This document shows, in pieces, positions 12,880-25,280 of a DNA stretch of 64,000 nucleotides. The first letter of the stretch is position 1; each line of letters starts with the position of its first letter. The stretch is from Lutraria lutraria (taxonomy: Eukaryota > Mollusca > Bivalvia > Venerida > Mactridae): the NCBI GenBank assembly GCA_964023205.1, contig OZ026847.1, forward strand, positions 5,020,819 through 5,084,818, in the 5' to 3' direction. Made by a program: the position numbers and the translations under genes. The notes below the pieces were generated by a model. It searched no databases. It worked only from the letters and a program-made list of their open reading frames with translations, and was not told where the DNA came from.

Positions 12880-14770
12880 AAAAAGTGAGAAGTGGAGTAA
12901 TGTTCGGATGGTAAAGAAAGTAAACACTACTAAACTGAAGATGAAATTATTATTTATCTCTAGCACAATGTTTAAACATACGTCTGTTGAAACACTGAAT
13001 TAAAAGACGTCATCTTGAGCAATATAGTTAAAATTAAACAACCAATAACGCTGTAAACTGCGTATAATGCAAAACTCAGTTTGCTGACTAGATAGAAATA
13101 TTTATGATAAAGATATTTTACATATTACTAGTATATGGTTTGTCGCGATATACTGTAATGTCACCTAAAAACTTTCGTAGATGACATTCCGGAACAGTCT
13201 ACCTATGTTACTTCGACTGTGTATAATATTTAAAATTTTAAAGGAACCTAACCGCAAGTATGCCCTGGTTTTTAAATTTCATAACAAACTGACATATTGA
13301 AGAGTATAGAAAGTATTGCTTCGCTGATAGCCCGCGCATATTCCTTTGCTGTAATAATTTCTTACTCCATTGTAATCCCAAAGTATATTTTTCTATAAAC
13401 ACAAATTTTCCCCATGTTTGTTTAGGAAATATAAATATTTGAAGATTCTTCTAGAATTCGCTTTACGAGTAAGCCTCGTTGATTCTGTTGTTTCTGTATA
13501 GTAAACAAATATTTGATCGTCATTCAGGTAACACTTATATCTACAATGCCCTTTAAGGTCTTTCTGAAATTTGATATCATTCTTCTGTACCTGGTTTCCT
13601 CTCGAACTAAAATAGTTTTTTTCATATCTAGCCCCTACGTTTTCTTTCCTCGTTTTGCTGATTACTTCTAAATTACCTTAATTTGTACTATTGTCAATAA
13701 CCTCAATTGAATCGGTGTATGAACCAGTATATGTTGTTAGTTCTACATCTTTCGTTTCAGATCCTTTCATATCACATCTACGCTGCTATTTATTTCGAGA
13801 ATATGAACACTGAACAGTATTATTCCTTTTCTTCAACACACAATTAGGGGAATTTGTTTGCAACATACAAGTGGATAGTATAACCATTCATTGTAGTTTA
13901 CACCAACAAATAGGTTTACAGTATATGGTTTACATTCAGGACTACTCGTATTCAAAACATCGGTGCCATGCTCAGTATCATTGTGTTTATCGTACTCATG
14001 TCTCTTCATAACAAGAAGTTGTAATCACCCCCGCGACTTCTGTACTAGAGCTACATTTATCGTCATTGTTTATAGCTGGTTCTGTATATTTCAAGAATGT
14101 GGCATGTGGTTTCAATTTCTTCAACGAACGATGAAGGCAACATATCCGTATTGTACACATGTATTGTACTAGTTATATATTTCATTGTTGTTGTTGTGAT
14201 GGAGGTATTCAAAGAAAACAGTTTGAGATGTGATCTCTTCAAACTCTCACGAACAGTGACGTCCAGTGATTTATGGAAATATACATAATGTCAATATACA
14301 TTTTCATTTTTTACAATGCTTTATGTCCAGAGAACATTGCATGCGTCAACAATGATCTGCGGCTTGTTGAAACATATGTTTTCAAGATTAAATTGTGTTA
14401 TGGTTGTAAAACTTAAGTCTAACTGCTGAATATTAAGAAACATGGAAATCTTCATTTACAAGAAGTTTCGGAAAGGTCCACAAACCTAATATTTGCAGCA
14501 GTGAAGAGAAAGCATGTATGAAAGCTCGCCTGGGTGAATACGCTGGACATTCAATTCTGGCACTGAACACAATACATGACAACAGCAGTTATACGAACAT
14601 CAAATTATTCTTTCCCTATAAGACTATATATATCCCCCTAACGGTTCGAATCACGAATATTTAATGCTACCCGGCTAGCTTACGAAAGGATGGTGGTTCT
14701 ACTCATGTGTCCACTCCTGAAATAATGCACGGAGGTTCACCTTGAGTCTTCTTCCACAATGGAAGGTAGA
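12880..14770. other. No gene seen
   Basis: AT-rich sequence with short open frames on both strands. None has a recognisable domain or paired splice sites. The frames at 13963-14172 and 14097-14288 overlap each other and look like chance. A nearby duplicated phrase, ttgagatacg (near 12780 and 12848), is a small local repeat just outside this interval. Confidence 0.45.
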
Positions 14771-14787
14771 AGTCACCATATGATCTC

Positions 14788-14836
14788 AATACGTGTCGGT
14801 GCGAAGTTAAACCCAACAAAACAAACAAACAAACAC
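14788..14836 (+). mobile_element. SINE 3' tail fragment
   Basis: A short piece reading gaagttaaacccaac followed by repeated caaa. This matches the tail of the SINE at 37556-37772. No tRNA-like head is recognisable upstream, so it is a truncated or decayed copy. Confidence 0.45.
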
Positions 14837-15201
14837 ACTATTAGACTGTATCTATATTCCAAATGTTCATCCGAACAGAGGTAATATTGACACATATGTT
14901 TAGCTGGTCCAGAAAACAGTTTCTGCTTCATATGTACAAAATGATATTCACGCAATAGAAACTTTCACTAAATTCATGTAAACTGACATGGTTGTAGTTA
15001 AAATAAGCACTATAAGTTAAACAACATCATGAGCAGCCATAGCAGTTTTATCCTGAATCACGTGGTACAGAATGGAACGATTTGATTGGATAAAAAGTTA
15101 CGGGATTCTAGAATTAGAATTTAGCGTAAATAAGCGATTAACGGGTTTGTGGAATTCGGATTAAACCTTCTTAGGGGAGACATAGAAGCAGGTAAGTATG
15201 C

Positions 15202-15411
15202 TTAGTGTAAAGAGCTCATCAAAAATTGAGTTACGGGGTTGTGGAAATAAGCCGACGAAGTGTAAAACATGGATATATCATGAAGCTTTGCGTATAATTG
15301 CAAGGTCCAAGCGTAATGTATTTCGGGAAATATGTTTACGATTTTGACCTTATCTAGATTTAATACAGGAACTCGGTCCATCAAAGCCAACTTAACAGTC
15401 ACGTGTTCCAA
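15202..15411 (-). pseudogene. Sulfotransferase exon 1 relic
   Basis: The frame contains VKLALMDRVPVLNLDKVKI, clearly derived from exon 1 of the neighbouring sulfotransferases (VKLAIMDRVVGLNLEKVKI). Two bases are lost just before it relative to the intact exons, so the frame is broken inside the membrane anchor. Similarity ends after the IFPEI segment and no exon 1 donor follows. No other exon of this copy lies downstream, so it is a stranded fragment. Confidence 0.75.
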
Positions 15412-15734
15412 ATAATGTGAAGCACACGATGAATATGTTTAGTTTCCACCTGTGGCGTGCACTGCTGTAGTACTATTAAATAGATACCAATGTAAACTAT
15501 TTAGGATTCAGTTGATGTCTGCAGAGTGCAGAGTATTCATGATTTGATCGTGCAAGACTGGAGTATAGATAATCATTAAGGTACTGCAATAGAAAGATAA
15601 TAAATCAATAGTTTATTGGCTTTGACACATGATGCTTATCAGTCATTAGTCATTAATTACTGGCTGCAAAATATAACTTGGCCATCATGTTAACAATTTG
15701 TTGTGTGTGATGTAAAATATGTATTAACAGGATC

Positions 15735-16466
15735 AAGCAGTCATATAAGGCAAAACTATGATATTTCCTTAAATATGAATGCTATTTCAGTTCTTATATG
15801 CTCGTCAGTTTACAGAAAGTATAAAATGTTCTATATAGAATGATGAATCATATAAAGTTGTATCACATGACACATTGTGTTAGATTATGAACACCGGACA
15901 TGTGTAAAACCTGAGATACTTGTTTAGTCAACATTCAACCCCATCCACAACGGTCGCTCTTACCGCTATCAATGTATATAGAGGAGTCAAGCTCTGATGA
16001 AGAGGAATGTTCTGACTCGATCGGAGTAATACATTTACTAATATATATCAAGACAAGTAATCGAAATAGATATTTAAATACATGAAAAGCTTTTTCTTAA
16101 AATAGTCTTTATAACACTGGATATAATTAATGGAAGCAAAGCACTGATAATACGGTCGTAATACAGCTTAATTTCAATTAGCTATTGATGTTGTTTGGTA
16201 TTTCAGATTTACTCTTCGATGGACAAAAATATGAAATTAAATAAGGGCGTGATTCAGCTGTTACATTGTTTATTTGTTTATCATTGATGATGAAGCTTAG
16301 TAATCTTGTGTTTTATCCACTATACTGATAACATGTATATCATTTTCAATTGTGCTGATATAAACAAACTATGTATGACTTTAAATATGTTTATTCTGAA
16401 CAAACTTTAAAACTATGAGTCAAATAACAGTGATGTCGATGGATTGAAAGGTTTTTGATGATTCAA
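15735..16466 (-). repeat. 3' flank of the sulfotransferase unit (copy 2)
   Basis: The part 16196-16466 matches 36219-36595 (downstream of the complete gene) and 50835-51096 (downstream of the broken last exon). The part 15735-15915 matches about 49130-49290. A candidate AATAAA polyadenylation signal (minus strand, 16390-16395) lies about 75 bases after the stop and is retained in the 51-kb copy. Confidence 0.65.
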
Positions 16467-17293
16467 TCATTTAAAATTAACGTCACTGTACAGATATTTA
16501 TTGTCATTCATAAGATTTGCAAGATCTTTAAGATATGGTCGATAAAAATCAACAAGTATTTGTCGTGTCTCGTTCAGCATCGCCCCAGTCTTGCTTTTGC
16601 TTTCTGTAGCACGGAAATGTTTCATCGATGACATTTTTCGTAGAATTGTATCGTCAGGTTTAGCTTCGACAGAAAAGTCAGAAATATACGAATGTATATA
16701 ATGAAGGCGTCAAATCATAAACAAATAATATTCAATGAAAATTGAGATTTGTACGCGCTGTGTATGCTACTTATTTCATCGTCTACTTAATCTACTTGTA
16801 TATAATACACTCTATTTGTGATAATTTCAGTAATTACCTAGTCACTATACTATACAGATTGTTGCTGTTGTCTTTATCTAGTATATAAGAACCCAGTGAC
16901 ATAAGTTAAACTAATTTACCGTATCAATGTGCGTCAGGTACCTAGATTTAAAGGTAATCTTTTTTAAATGTTTATTTTATTTCGAGAACACGTGAACACG
17001 ACCATTCACGAATGTTTTTTAGAAAAACCTTTATACCTGCGCTTTTGATATGTATTCATGCACTATTCAGTGTGTTTGCACGTTATGTGTTTTTCGTTCA
17101 CACGTGACCGACATCTATGAAGATCAATTAGAATTATTATGTTGTTACAAATAATAGAATAAACAAAACTTACATATATTGAGGTGTTGAAATACATTGA
17201 TCATAGTACCATGGATATCTTTCTCGTAATCTTCGGTCCTAAATATTAAGAATTGTTTCTTCGGAAACACATTCAACCATTCTCGTAAATGAA
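16467..17293 (-). pseudogene. Sulfotransferase copy 2, exons 6-7 only
   Basis: Exon 7 (16663-16467, 197 bases) is intact. It has an AG acceptor, an open frame through ILVDFYRPYL and SDVNFK, and a TGA stop. Exon 6 keeps its 3' part (HLREWLNVFPKK then FRTEDYEKDI) and its GTAAGT donor at 17174. Similarity to the complete copy ends abruptly near 17293, so the first 40 or so bases of the exon and its acceptor are replaced by unrelated sequence with no usable AG nearby. Exons 1-5 are absent in this orientation, and the expected position is occupied by a LINE. I infer a truncated copy. Use of exon 7 as an alternative terminal exon of another gene cannot be excluded. Confidence 0.8.
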
Positions 17294-17530
17294 CCGATTG
17301 GCACCATTGAAATATGAAAAAATAACAAAGAATTTTGGAAATCAGGATCGACCAATGGCCATGGGAATAAGCAATAAAGATTTTAAAAAACTTGCAACAC
17401 CGAAGAGTATTGAAAACTCGAATTTATCTACACTTTATATATTTTCAATTTATAACGTATAACTAACAAAATAATAGATTGTATTGAGATAGTTTGATAT
17501 ATCATACGATAGAAACCAGTTGTCTCTCAA

Positions 17531-18668
17531 AGGTCCGAAATATTAGACATTTCATAGGATCAATACGATAGTTGTTATAATCTCGTATGTGTACAAACGA
17601 TCGCCAAATACCATATTTGACATTTATATAATTTAGGTATTTGAATACAATGCAATAAAAATGATAAATTTAATTTCCAAGAAAGTGTAAGTAGTGTTTT
17701 CAACATATATCACTGATACAGGTCTCCTCCTGAGAATTAAATAAATTTAGAAATCATTGCAAAACTCTGTTATAAGTACATACATACTGATTCAAAAGAC
17801 TCTGACTATATTTTCATAAGATAAGTACACAACGAGAAAAGCTTTATTTAATATGTTTTCATTTACCTACCAGTTTCTACACGTATAATAATGAAATAAC
17901 AATGAAGAGCATGTTTTCGATCGGAGCATTTTTAAATATCAGTTTGCTGTACTAGTATTTGCCTCAGATTATTTTACAAACACGCAATGGTGTACAAAGA
18001 AAACGTGACCAATATTAATACATTACCATTACAGTGCAACCTCAACAAAGCAACACATTTCGGGAGTAGCAAAATTATGTTGCTGTTGACAGGTTGTTGC
18101 TCAAGAGAGGGCCGCTCTGGAGAGGTATCACTATACACATTAAGTAGACTGAGTATAATGGACTAAAAGAGTATTACCAGCCTCTGTCTGGAGTCATTGT
18201 TCTTATTACTCTCACAGTCGCCTAAGTCTCTGTTAACTTATCAGCTTTTGGAAGATTTTTGTCAAAGTAGACATAAAGCCCCAACTAAGAGAAACATTTT
18301 TGAAAATACGTTGGTGACAAAAGATTTACGTGCAAATCCGACTTCGTTAGAAATTGTCGTATTACAAGCAAGAAACTATCTCACTAAGCGTTAGATTGTA
18401 AACTACAAAAGTGTACAATGTAAAGCAACATCAAGGTACACTACAGAAAAATCACAAAAATTCAAAATAACAATATGAAGGCCACTAAAGTTGTAAAGAA
18501 CATGTATCACCCCATAGGGAGGGAGTCCTAATATTAGGTTAGATCTTGGAAAAGATATAGGAGAAACCGTTCGTTTACAATGGAATATTGACTTGGTCCA
18601 ATTTTCATATCGAAAGATAAGAATCATTTAAAGCCTCCTTAAACATAGGCGAACTCATTTAACTAAGC
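17531..18668. repeat. Segmental duplication, right copy
   Basis: Nearly identical to 1-1135 in the same orientation. It lies between the truncated exon 6 (17174-17293) and the LINE that begins near 18669. The match ends close to the LINE junction, so LINE insertion or a later rearrangement there cut off the rest of intron 5 and the upstream exons of copy 2. Confidence 0.9.
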
Positions 18669-21600
18669 TTTTTGAATGATGGATGTTGTTTTTAAATGAA
18701 TGGATCCCATTCAATTCTAAAAATCTCGTTTTTGCTATTCATTAAGGCAATGCGTTTTTTTCGGTATTCGATGTTATACTGTGGTAACATTGGCTTACAC
18801 CGCATTTTATAAATACATTGTTTTGCTACTATTAGTATGACGTTTATTTGTGTGTGTGTGTGTTTTTGTTTAGTTTTATGTTTACATCTCCAATTAAAAC
18901 ATTTTGTTTATTTATTTTGAAATTTATGTTTTTGCTTTTAAAATAAGAGTTTATTTGGTTCCAGACGATTTGTACATGGTGACATTCATAGATGTTCTAT
19001 TGTTTCAACGTAACTGTTGCAAAATACACGTAGGCTTGAATTAACTAACTTACATTTAAGGAGATTTTTTTGGTTGCAATAGTTCTAGTGATATTTTATA
19101 TTGGAAGTTTCTTAAGGTGACGTCGGATATTGATATTATCAATTTTTGAGTTTATTTTAAATTTTGGAATTCTTCCATAAAATCATTTTGCATGGTTGTA
19201 TTTTGGTATTGTTTAACGACTGTACGCTGTTAATTATTTTTGCATGTGGTTTTGGTAGGACAGTAAGAGGGTATATGAGGTTAGGGAAAGCTAATGTTTT
19301 AATTACTGTAATTTTACCCATTAATGTTTATTTACGGTATTGCCATTGTTTTAAACAATTTTCAAACTCCTTAATCCTTTTCTCTATGTTTAAAATTGAA
19401 TTTGTTCATTTATTATTTGCAACTGTTATGCCTAAGTTTGGTGCGTGCTCTGAGGTCCATTGAATTTTTTTATGTTCACAATATGTTATGGAAATGTTTG
19501 TTAGAGACCCAATTCTTAGAACTGTTAATATGGATATGTTGAGGTTTAGGCCTAATATATCTCCAAAATTATCTAAAATATTCGTTAGCGCTTCGAATGA
19601 TTTTCTTGAAATATCAATTGTAAAGGTTCCATAATCTGCGAAATATGTTTGATGATATTTCTAAACAGATGATAAAAATAGAGGTTGACAACGGACAGCC
19701 TTGCCTGACACCTCTTGAATGGTTGGGACAGGTGGCTATTGTTGATAATAATGCTACATATATTTGAGAAGAAAAGTTTGATCCACTTAGTTAGACATGT
19801 TCCAAAATTAAACCTTTCAAAATTTGATTATAAAGAAGTGACTAAGACTGTCAAAAGCCTTTTCGAAATCTCTAAAAAATACCAAATCAGGTTTAATTTT
19901 TAGATTGGACGTATTCAATAACTTCAAATATTGTCCTGACATTTTCTCCGATGTATCCATTTTGCATATATCCAGTTTGGTCACTGCTTATTATTGATGG
20001 TAGGATCTTTTTAGTTTTTTATAATCTATGTTTAATAGAGTGATTGGACGCCAATTTGAAATTTGATCAAGATCTTTATTTGGTTTGGGGATAATAGTGT
20101 TCTAATTCCTTGTCTTTGAAGTTGGGTTAGTGTTCCTATCTCAAAAGAATGGTTTAAAACATTTATCAAATACCGACTGGTATAGTTCCAGAATATTTTA
20201 TAAAACTCTACACACAATCCGTCTGAGCCGGGACTTTTATTGTTTCGCATTTCTTTAATCGCTAGTTTGCATTCATATTCTGTAATGAGGCCTCACATGA
20301 TTGCTTTTCATCAAGGGTGTTTACTTGTTTATTTAAGAATTATTTTGTTAGATCCACATTTATTTGTTTTTTACTGTATAGCTTGGTATAATAGTCAACT
20401 TCTGCATTCAGTATGCCATCTTTGTTGGTTATTTTCGTACAATTGACTATTTATTAGTGTTCAGCTTTTTTCTGTGATCTATGATTTTTGACAATTTGCG
20501 AAATATTGAGAATTTGTTTCGTTTTGTTCTACGTGAATAGCTTTTGATCTTAATATTTGTCCGTTTACTTTTTTATCGTTGATATGATCTAGTAATAGTG
20601 TTTTTTGTGTTTTTGTTGTTCGGTACGAACAATAAAGTTATTACCGTATTTCAGAAATCGCTCAGTTTTCATTGAAAACCTGCATACCGAACAGCTTCCA
20701 TTAATTTAACCTTCCGCCTACGAACATAGTTCCATTTTTTTCAGTTCAGTGGCATAAATGCAAATTCAAATATTACGTGCATATAAGTCAAAATCAGATG
20801 GCTATGCAAAATCGTAAACGAGCAATACTAGACAGTCGTAAAAATCTAAACAATCCTGTCCCTCGGATTACTACAATATTTACTATCATTACACACATTT
20901 CAAGGAAGGATGACGTCATAATCCTCGTGCTTTATATGCTAATTTGTCTGGTTCCTAGCTTCTATTGTAAACGTATAGAAGTCATCATTGAATTCATGGA
21001 CGATGCGATGATAACTGTGTGTCAACCAGATATTTAAAAAAAAGTGGTTCATCGGGAAATTGTAATCGATTTATTTAATGCTTATAACGTGTAACTTTTT
21101 CTTCGAGTGTGTCTTCATGTGTGAGATATTACATTCTGCAAAAGTTGAGTATACAAAGAGGCAGGTTAATGTAGACTATATGATATTATGCTATTTGCTA
21201 CCTTTTGTGATCAGATGGGAATCATAAATCAAAGTACTGAAAGCACATGGAACGGGAACAGCTTTAACAACTGCATAGCGGGTGAAGAAAAGCGTTAGTA
21301 GTACTTAAGTCTGCATCGAAATTCATGTGCGAACTATCGTTCGGATTCAAAAACTCACCCTACAAAGAAATTCAACTTTTGACTGCTTTGTAGTTCCGAA
21401 CAACAGCAGTACCTTCAGAGCTTTGATTTTATCAAAGCTGTAATGTTTTCAACGTCTACTTTTGTTGTGCGAGCTCATCTTCCAAATCATTAATTTCTTG
21501 TAATAATCTTTTTTCTTCTTTGTTTTTTATATGCGGCCCATTTGATGGCTTTATTTCTTGTATTTCCCTTTATGACTTCCCAGTGTATCGGGCGCGCATT

Positions 21601-21995
21601 TTTTTTTTAAATTTCTGCTGTTGATGTTTTTCGTATTTTGCATTTGTATCCCGAATTGATTTTCAAAAAGTAATGAATTGTTTAACTTAAACTATCCTGT
21701 TCCTTTTTTGTGATGTTAATGTTTGTATTTCCACTTTAATAAGTGAGTGATCTGTTATGTATGAAGTTTGGATGCATGTTTTTTGACGAATGTATCCAGA
21801 CTGTCAGAGATAAAAAAAACCTGCAATGGATGGTTGGTTTTGTATTAGAATGCCAAGTAAATTTGTTTTGCGGGTGTTTGTTTCGCCAGATGTCGACAAG
21901 ACTACAGGTATTTATTAGATTTAATTGTTTCTACATTTTTATGAGTTTTTTGGTTTCCAATTTTTCTTGTCTAAAGCATTATCTATTATTGTATT
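18669..21995 (-). mobile_element. Decayed non-LTR retrotransposon (L1/Tx1-like LINE)
   Basis: Read on the minus strand it shows LINE domains in order. Near 21740 is an endonuclease C-terminal remnant (SDxLDTFVKK-like, then a degraded SDHSLI). Near 21550 is the linker with GNTRNKAIKWAAYKK. Near 20550 is QILRSKAIHVEQNE. The reverse transcriptase finger follows (MRNNKSPGSDG, 20032-20250), then QNGYIGENVRTI near 19960, GVRQGCPLS near 19690, and thumb-region fragments. Frameshifts and stops break it throughout and the YADD-bearing strand is damaged, so it cannot be active. The 3' end lies at the edge of the duplicated sulfotransferase intron. A probable later insertion interrupts it at about 20614-21405. 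Confidence 0.85.
20614..21405. mobile_element. Probable TIR insertion nested in the LINE
   Basis: LINE-derived coding sequence stops near 21410 and resumes near 20600. The intervening 790 bp is bounded by tgttgttcggtac and the inverted gtagttccgaacaaca. The open frame at 20777-21037 has no family I recognise. The TIR match is short and imperfect and I cannot define the target duplication, so the boundaries are tentative. Confidence 0.4.
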
Positions 21996-22290
21996 AAAGT
22001 CCCATTAGCTTTTTGCTATAAAAATATGTGCAACAACAGCCAATTGCTAAAATTATCCCAAGATAATAATTACTGACGAAAAAAGCCATTTGTCCTCTTA
22101 AAATACTCATTTCGCTGTTAATTTTGCTTTTGTAAACTAGAAATATATAGAGCGCGTGACGTCACTAAATGCTGTGTACATACTATGACTGCGGGAAAAC
22201 ACAACTGTTCGACAAATGGTTTTTTTTTTCAATGATATTGAAAAAAAATACGATAGTGGTTTTGGAAACAGTTTTCTTGCTATAAAGTAT
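21993..22290 (+). repeat. Interspersed repeat with a CRE-like palindrome (copy 1)
   Basis: From aaagtcccattagc to a caatgatattgaaaaa hairpin near 22240. The same sequence occurs at 42553-42765 and continues at 43833-43942 after a foldback insertion. Both copies carry gcgcgtgacgtcact, a perfect TGACGTCA octamer. The element is non-coding. Here it lies upstream of the inverted exon 1. At 42.5 kb it lies inside intron 1 of the complete gene. Confidence 0.7.
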
Positions 22291-22473
22291 GCACGGGGGA
22301 AAACCACTAAGAATTGATGCTTTCAGCTATTTATTTAAAACTTGTTATAGTAGTATCGTGAATGTTGACAGTACATCAGTTTGGTATAAACGTTTTATAG
22401 TATACATTGACTGACTTTGATCAACCTAAATATTTTCCACTTGTTTTCATTTTATAGCGCTAGTTCATGCAAT
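22290..22473 (+). repeat. 5' flank type B of the sulfotransferase unit (inverted copy)
   Basis: Reverse-complement match to 44466-44690, the sequence directly upstream of the complete gene's start codon. It includes gttatagtagta, gttgacagtacatcagt and a pyrimidine-rich stretch ending ttttatag about 17 bases before the ATG. That stretch looks like the acceptor of an intron in the 5'UTR. Confidence 0.65.
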
Positions 22474-22653
22474 ATGTCGAAGTTAAAAATATTCATCGGT
22501 GGATGCGTATTACTTACGTATGTGATTGTTCAGTTGGCAATAATGGACCGTGTTGCAGGATTAAAGATCAAAATCTCCAGAATATTTCCGGACTTACAAG
22601 ATTCGTGTGAGGCAAAACTTCGGAATACGTCAATGGAGGATGTACTATGTATG
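22474..22653 (+). pseudogene. Orphan sulfotransferase exon 1, inverted
   Basis: Sixty codons open from MSKLKIFIGGCVLL to DVLCM, followed by a good donor (gtgagt) at the conserved place. Compared with the complete copy it lacks four codons in frame: one in the membrane anchor and three in the LNLEKVK segment. It lies on the plus strand, opposite to all other copies, and no exon 2-7 sequence follows within the next 13 kb on this strand. The exon is coding-competent but stranded. It could serve only if spliced to distant exons, so I treat it as a relic. Confidence 0.75.
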
Positions 22654-22699
22654 GTGAGTTATCTGTATAGATTTACCTTAACAATTAGCAAAGTGTTCA

Positions 22700-23835
22700 T
22701 CATCTATTAGAACGATATGAAGCGGTTAGTCAAGAGAACATCTTTCACTTCAATGATGTCAGCTAATCAACAAATGGTTAATCAGTTAAACGTTACTGAA
22801 ACCGTAGCATAAGGCAAAGGGGTTTGTCACGAATAAAAAAGACATTGCTCGCATTTTGCTCGTCTTCTGAAGTCTCTAATCACTGAGTAATTGACGTTAA
22901 AAATGCTATACACGCACGAAAAGAATGTTTGATAATTTAAAGCTCAAAAGCATCATTTGGCCAAATTGATGTCAATCAAATATTTACGTTATTTGATTCA
23001 ATATTGTGTTATTGGACACTTATTCGGGTTTACAAGTACATGTATTCCACAGATACCGAATCCATTCAATATTCAATATGAATATTACAAACACATGTAT
23101 TAATACGGGTTACGCATGTCAAATTCTTTTTATTATGCATGGCTATTGCATGAAATCGGAGATATGTCAACTTTTATCTTTATTTTCCGCCAAAGACTTG
23201 TTGATTTTTTCACCTATGGTAGGCCTTAATATGTTATAGAATCAAGCCGATGTAATGGCTTCCAACATTTACTCACTACTGAACATCACCTAACAATTGA
23301 CTTATCTGCTCTTGTTCGTTTCCGAGCTTCATCCTACTGATTTCATATAGAATTAGGTAGATACATGTATATATAATAATCAATTACATCACAGATCTGG
23401 CAGTTTTGTTACGAAAATCATGATATTGCTGTTGTAGAATGTGAATTCCTTGTACTTCTCACTATATAGTAGATTCGAAATTATTTGAATAATATGTGAA
23501 CGAGGGATGTCTAGTACATTTAATAGAAATTTAGAAAACTTTGTTATTACGTTAAAATCAAACTATATATCCGTCGATAAATTAGCATTATTTAGTATTA
23601 TTGATAGAGTACTGAATGTTTATTATATGTGTTTACATCTTATTGATTTTTTATACATCTCGACCTATGTATTTTTATGTTATGTATTTTAGGCCGGGGG
23701 CCTTTATTTACATGCTTGAATAGGCTTGAACGATTTCGTGGTAAACGTGTTGAACTGAGTTCATTTTCGTCTTTGAATGTATCGCTGCATATCAGTGCAG
23801 GATAAGAGGCGTTAATTTAAAATGTTATACGATCG
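22700..23835. other. No gene seen
   Basis: AT-rich sequence after the inverted exon 1. I looked here for the PAPS-binding exon (GxxKCGT) on the plus strand and did not find it. The short frames at 23006-23239 and 23507-23692 have no recognisable features. Confidence 0.5.
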
Positions 23836-23837
23836 AA

Positions 23838-24215
23838 CTTCCCTATTCCGAACACTTTTGTCAGACCATATTAGTTCGGATTAGGGACGTTCTACTATAA
23901 ACTCTCTTTACCTCGTCTTCATAATCCGATTTTATACGGTTAGTCGATTATAGCTAGCATCGTTTTACATTCTGCTACATCTGATATGGATTATCTGAGG
24001 TATCCTACAGTAGCTTTATCAACCTGGATTATCTGAGGTATCCAACAGTAGCTTTATCAACCTGGATTATCTGAGGTATCCAACAATAGCTTTATCAACC
24101 TGGATTATCTGAGGTATCCAACAATAGCTTTATCAACCTGGATTATCTGAGGTATCCAACAGTAGCTTAATCAATCTGGATTATCTGAGGTATCCAACGG
24201 TAGACCTATTATTGT
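23838..24215 (-). repeat. Composite repeat with 38-bp tandem array (family A, copy 2)
   Basis: The left part (23838-23985) is the reverse complement of 6040-6180. It is followed by five units of exactly 38 bp plus a partial sixth, starting with ggattatctgaggtatcc at 23988, 24026, 24064, 24102, 24140 and 24178. A single related unit exists at 5558 in the other family member. It is non-coding. Confidence 0.85.
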
Positions 24216-24957
24216 AGATAGCTTATTCCTTTGTGTTATTCATATATCAGTACAGTTAGGTACACGTGACTGTATAGTATATCACATACCCATCATGTTT
24301 CTGTATTGCTCCTTGTATTAAGATATTGTGTTTCATTTTGTACCACACAAAAATGATCTAAATATCACTAATCACAAACAGTGCCATTACAGTATGGATA
24401 AACATAAATGTTGGTTTTTGAATGTGTCTGTTTATTTTATTGCAGGTATAAAACATTAAAGAAAAAAAACAAGCTAGTGATAGTCGACAGATATGGAGGT
24501 ATTTTGATGCATGGAGGATATGTTTGCTAGTGATCCAACAGTTATTTCTACCTCAGTTGTGTCTTCTATCACAACTTCACCAAGGATATCCGCTCCGTTG
24601 TTGATTCTTCTCTAATCAATGAGAAAGATTCATTAAAGGATGAGCAGCCAATACTTTTTCCCCTTGAGTTCAATGAAAGGACCACCCATACAGCTTTGAT
24701 GATGACACTCCTTGATGGTTTGAGATATTTCAAGAAGAACATAGACATATGCACAATGTGAGGATAGCTTAGGACACAATTAAGGTATGTGTCTACCTTG
24801 AAAACACTAGTCATCCTACTTAGATCAAAGGATAGATAAAATACAACAATTATCATTTTTTTCATTTGTCTATTTATTATACTGTTTATTTATGTATTTA
24901 TGTAAACAATAAATTCAGTAGCCAATTGAATCATGTCTCAATTTTAACAATAAACAT

Positions 24958-25075
24958 AATTCTGAAGTCGCCGTACACTCTGGAATGCTTATTTTTAAGT
25001 GGCAATGCAAAATCGCAACTTCTTGCACCGAAGCAGATTACTGATAGTGCCCGAAACATCCGCAACAATGATCTC
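24958..25075 (+). repeat. Direct repeat 1 of about 113 bp
   Basis: Matches 25328-25445 with few substitutions (ggaatgcttatttttaag to cagattactga and cccgaaa). The two copies share an open frame encoding ECLFLSxNAKSQLLAPK in the same phase. Here it ends the 72-codon frame 24866-25084. Function unknown. Confidence 0.75.
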
Positions 25076-25280
25076 GTGACATAAATAGTTAATCAAAAAT
25101 CGTTCCATTGATCATTATTATTAATAATTTTGTTGTTTGCTTCATTTTTTTGCAATTTATTAATTCATGAATGTTCCAAATATTATTTATTTAAGCAAAC
25201 GTGAAAAAAAATGCGATCTCGTTCTCGGAATGGTCACGTGACATAAATACATTCCGCCATCTTTATTGCGCATCGACAAA

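Noticed and set aside
22654..24430. Exon 2 for the inverted exon 1
   Set aside because: No GxxKCGT-type coding sequence was found on the plus strand downstream.
24569..24865. 98-codon minus-strand frame
   Set aside because: There is no domain and no splice signals in register, and the opposite strand is also partly open. It was too weak to list.
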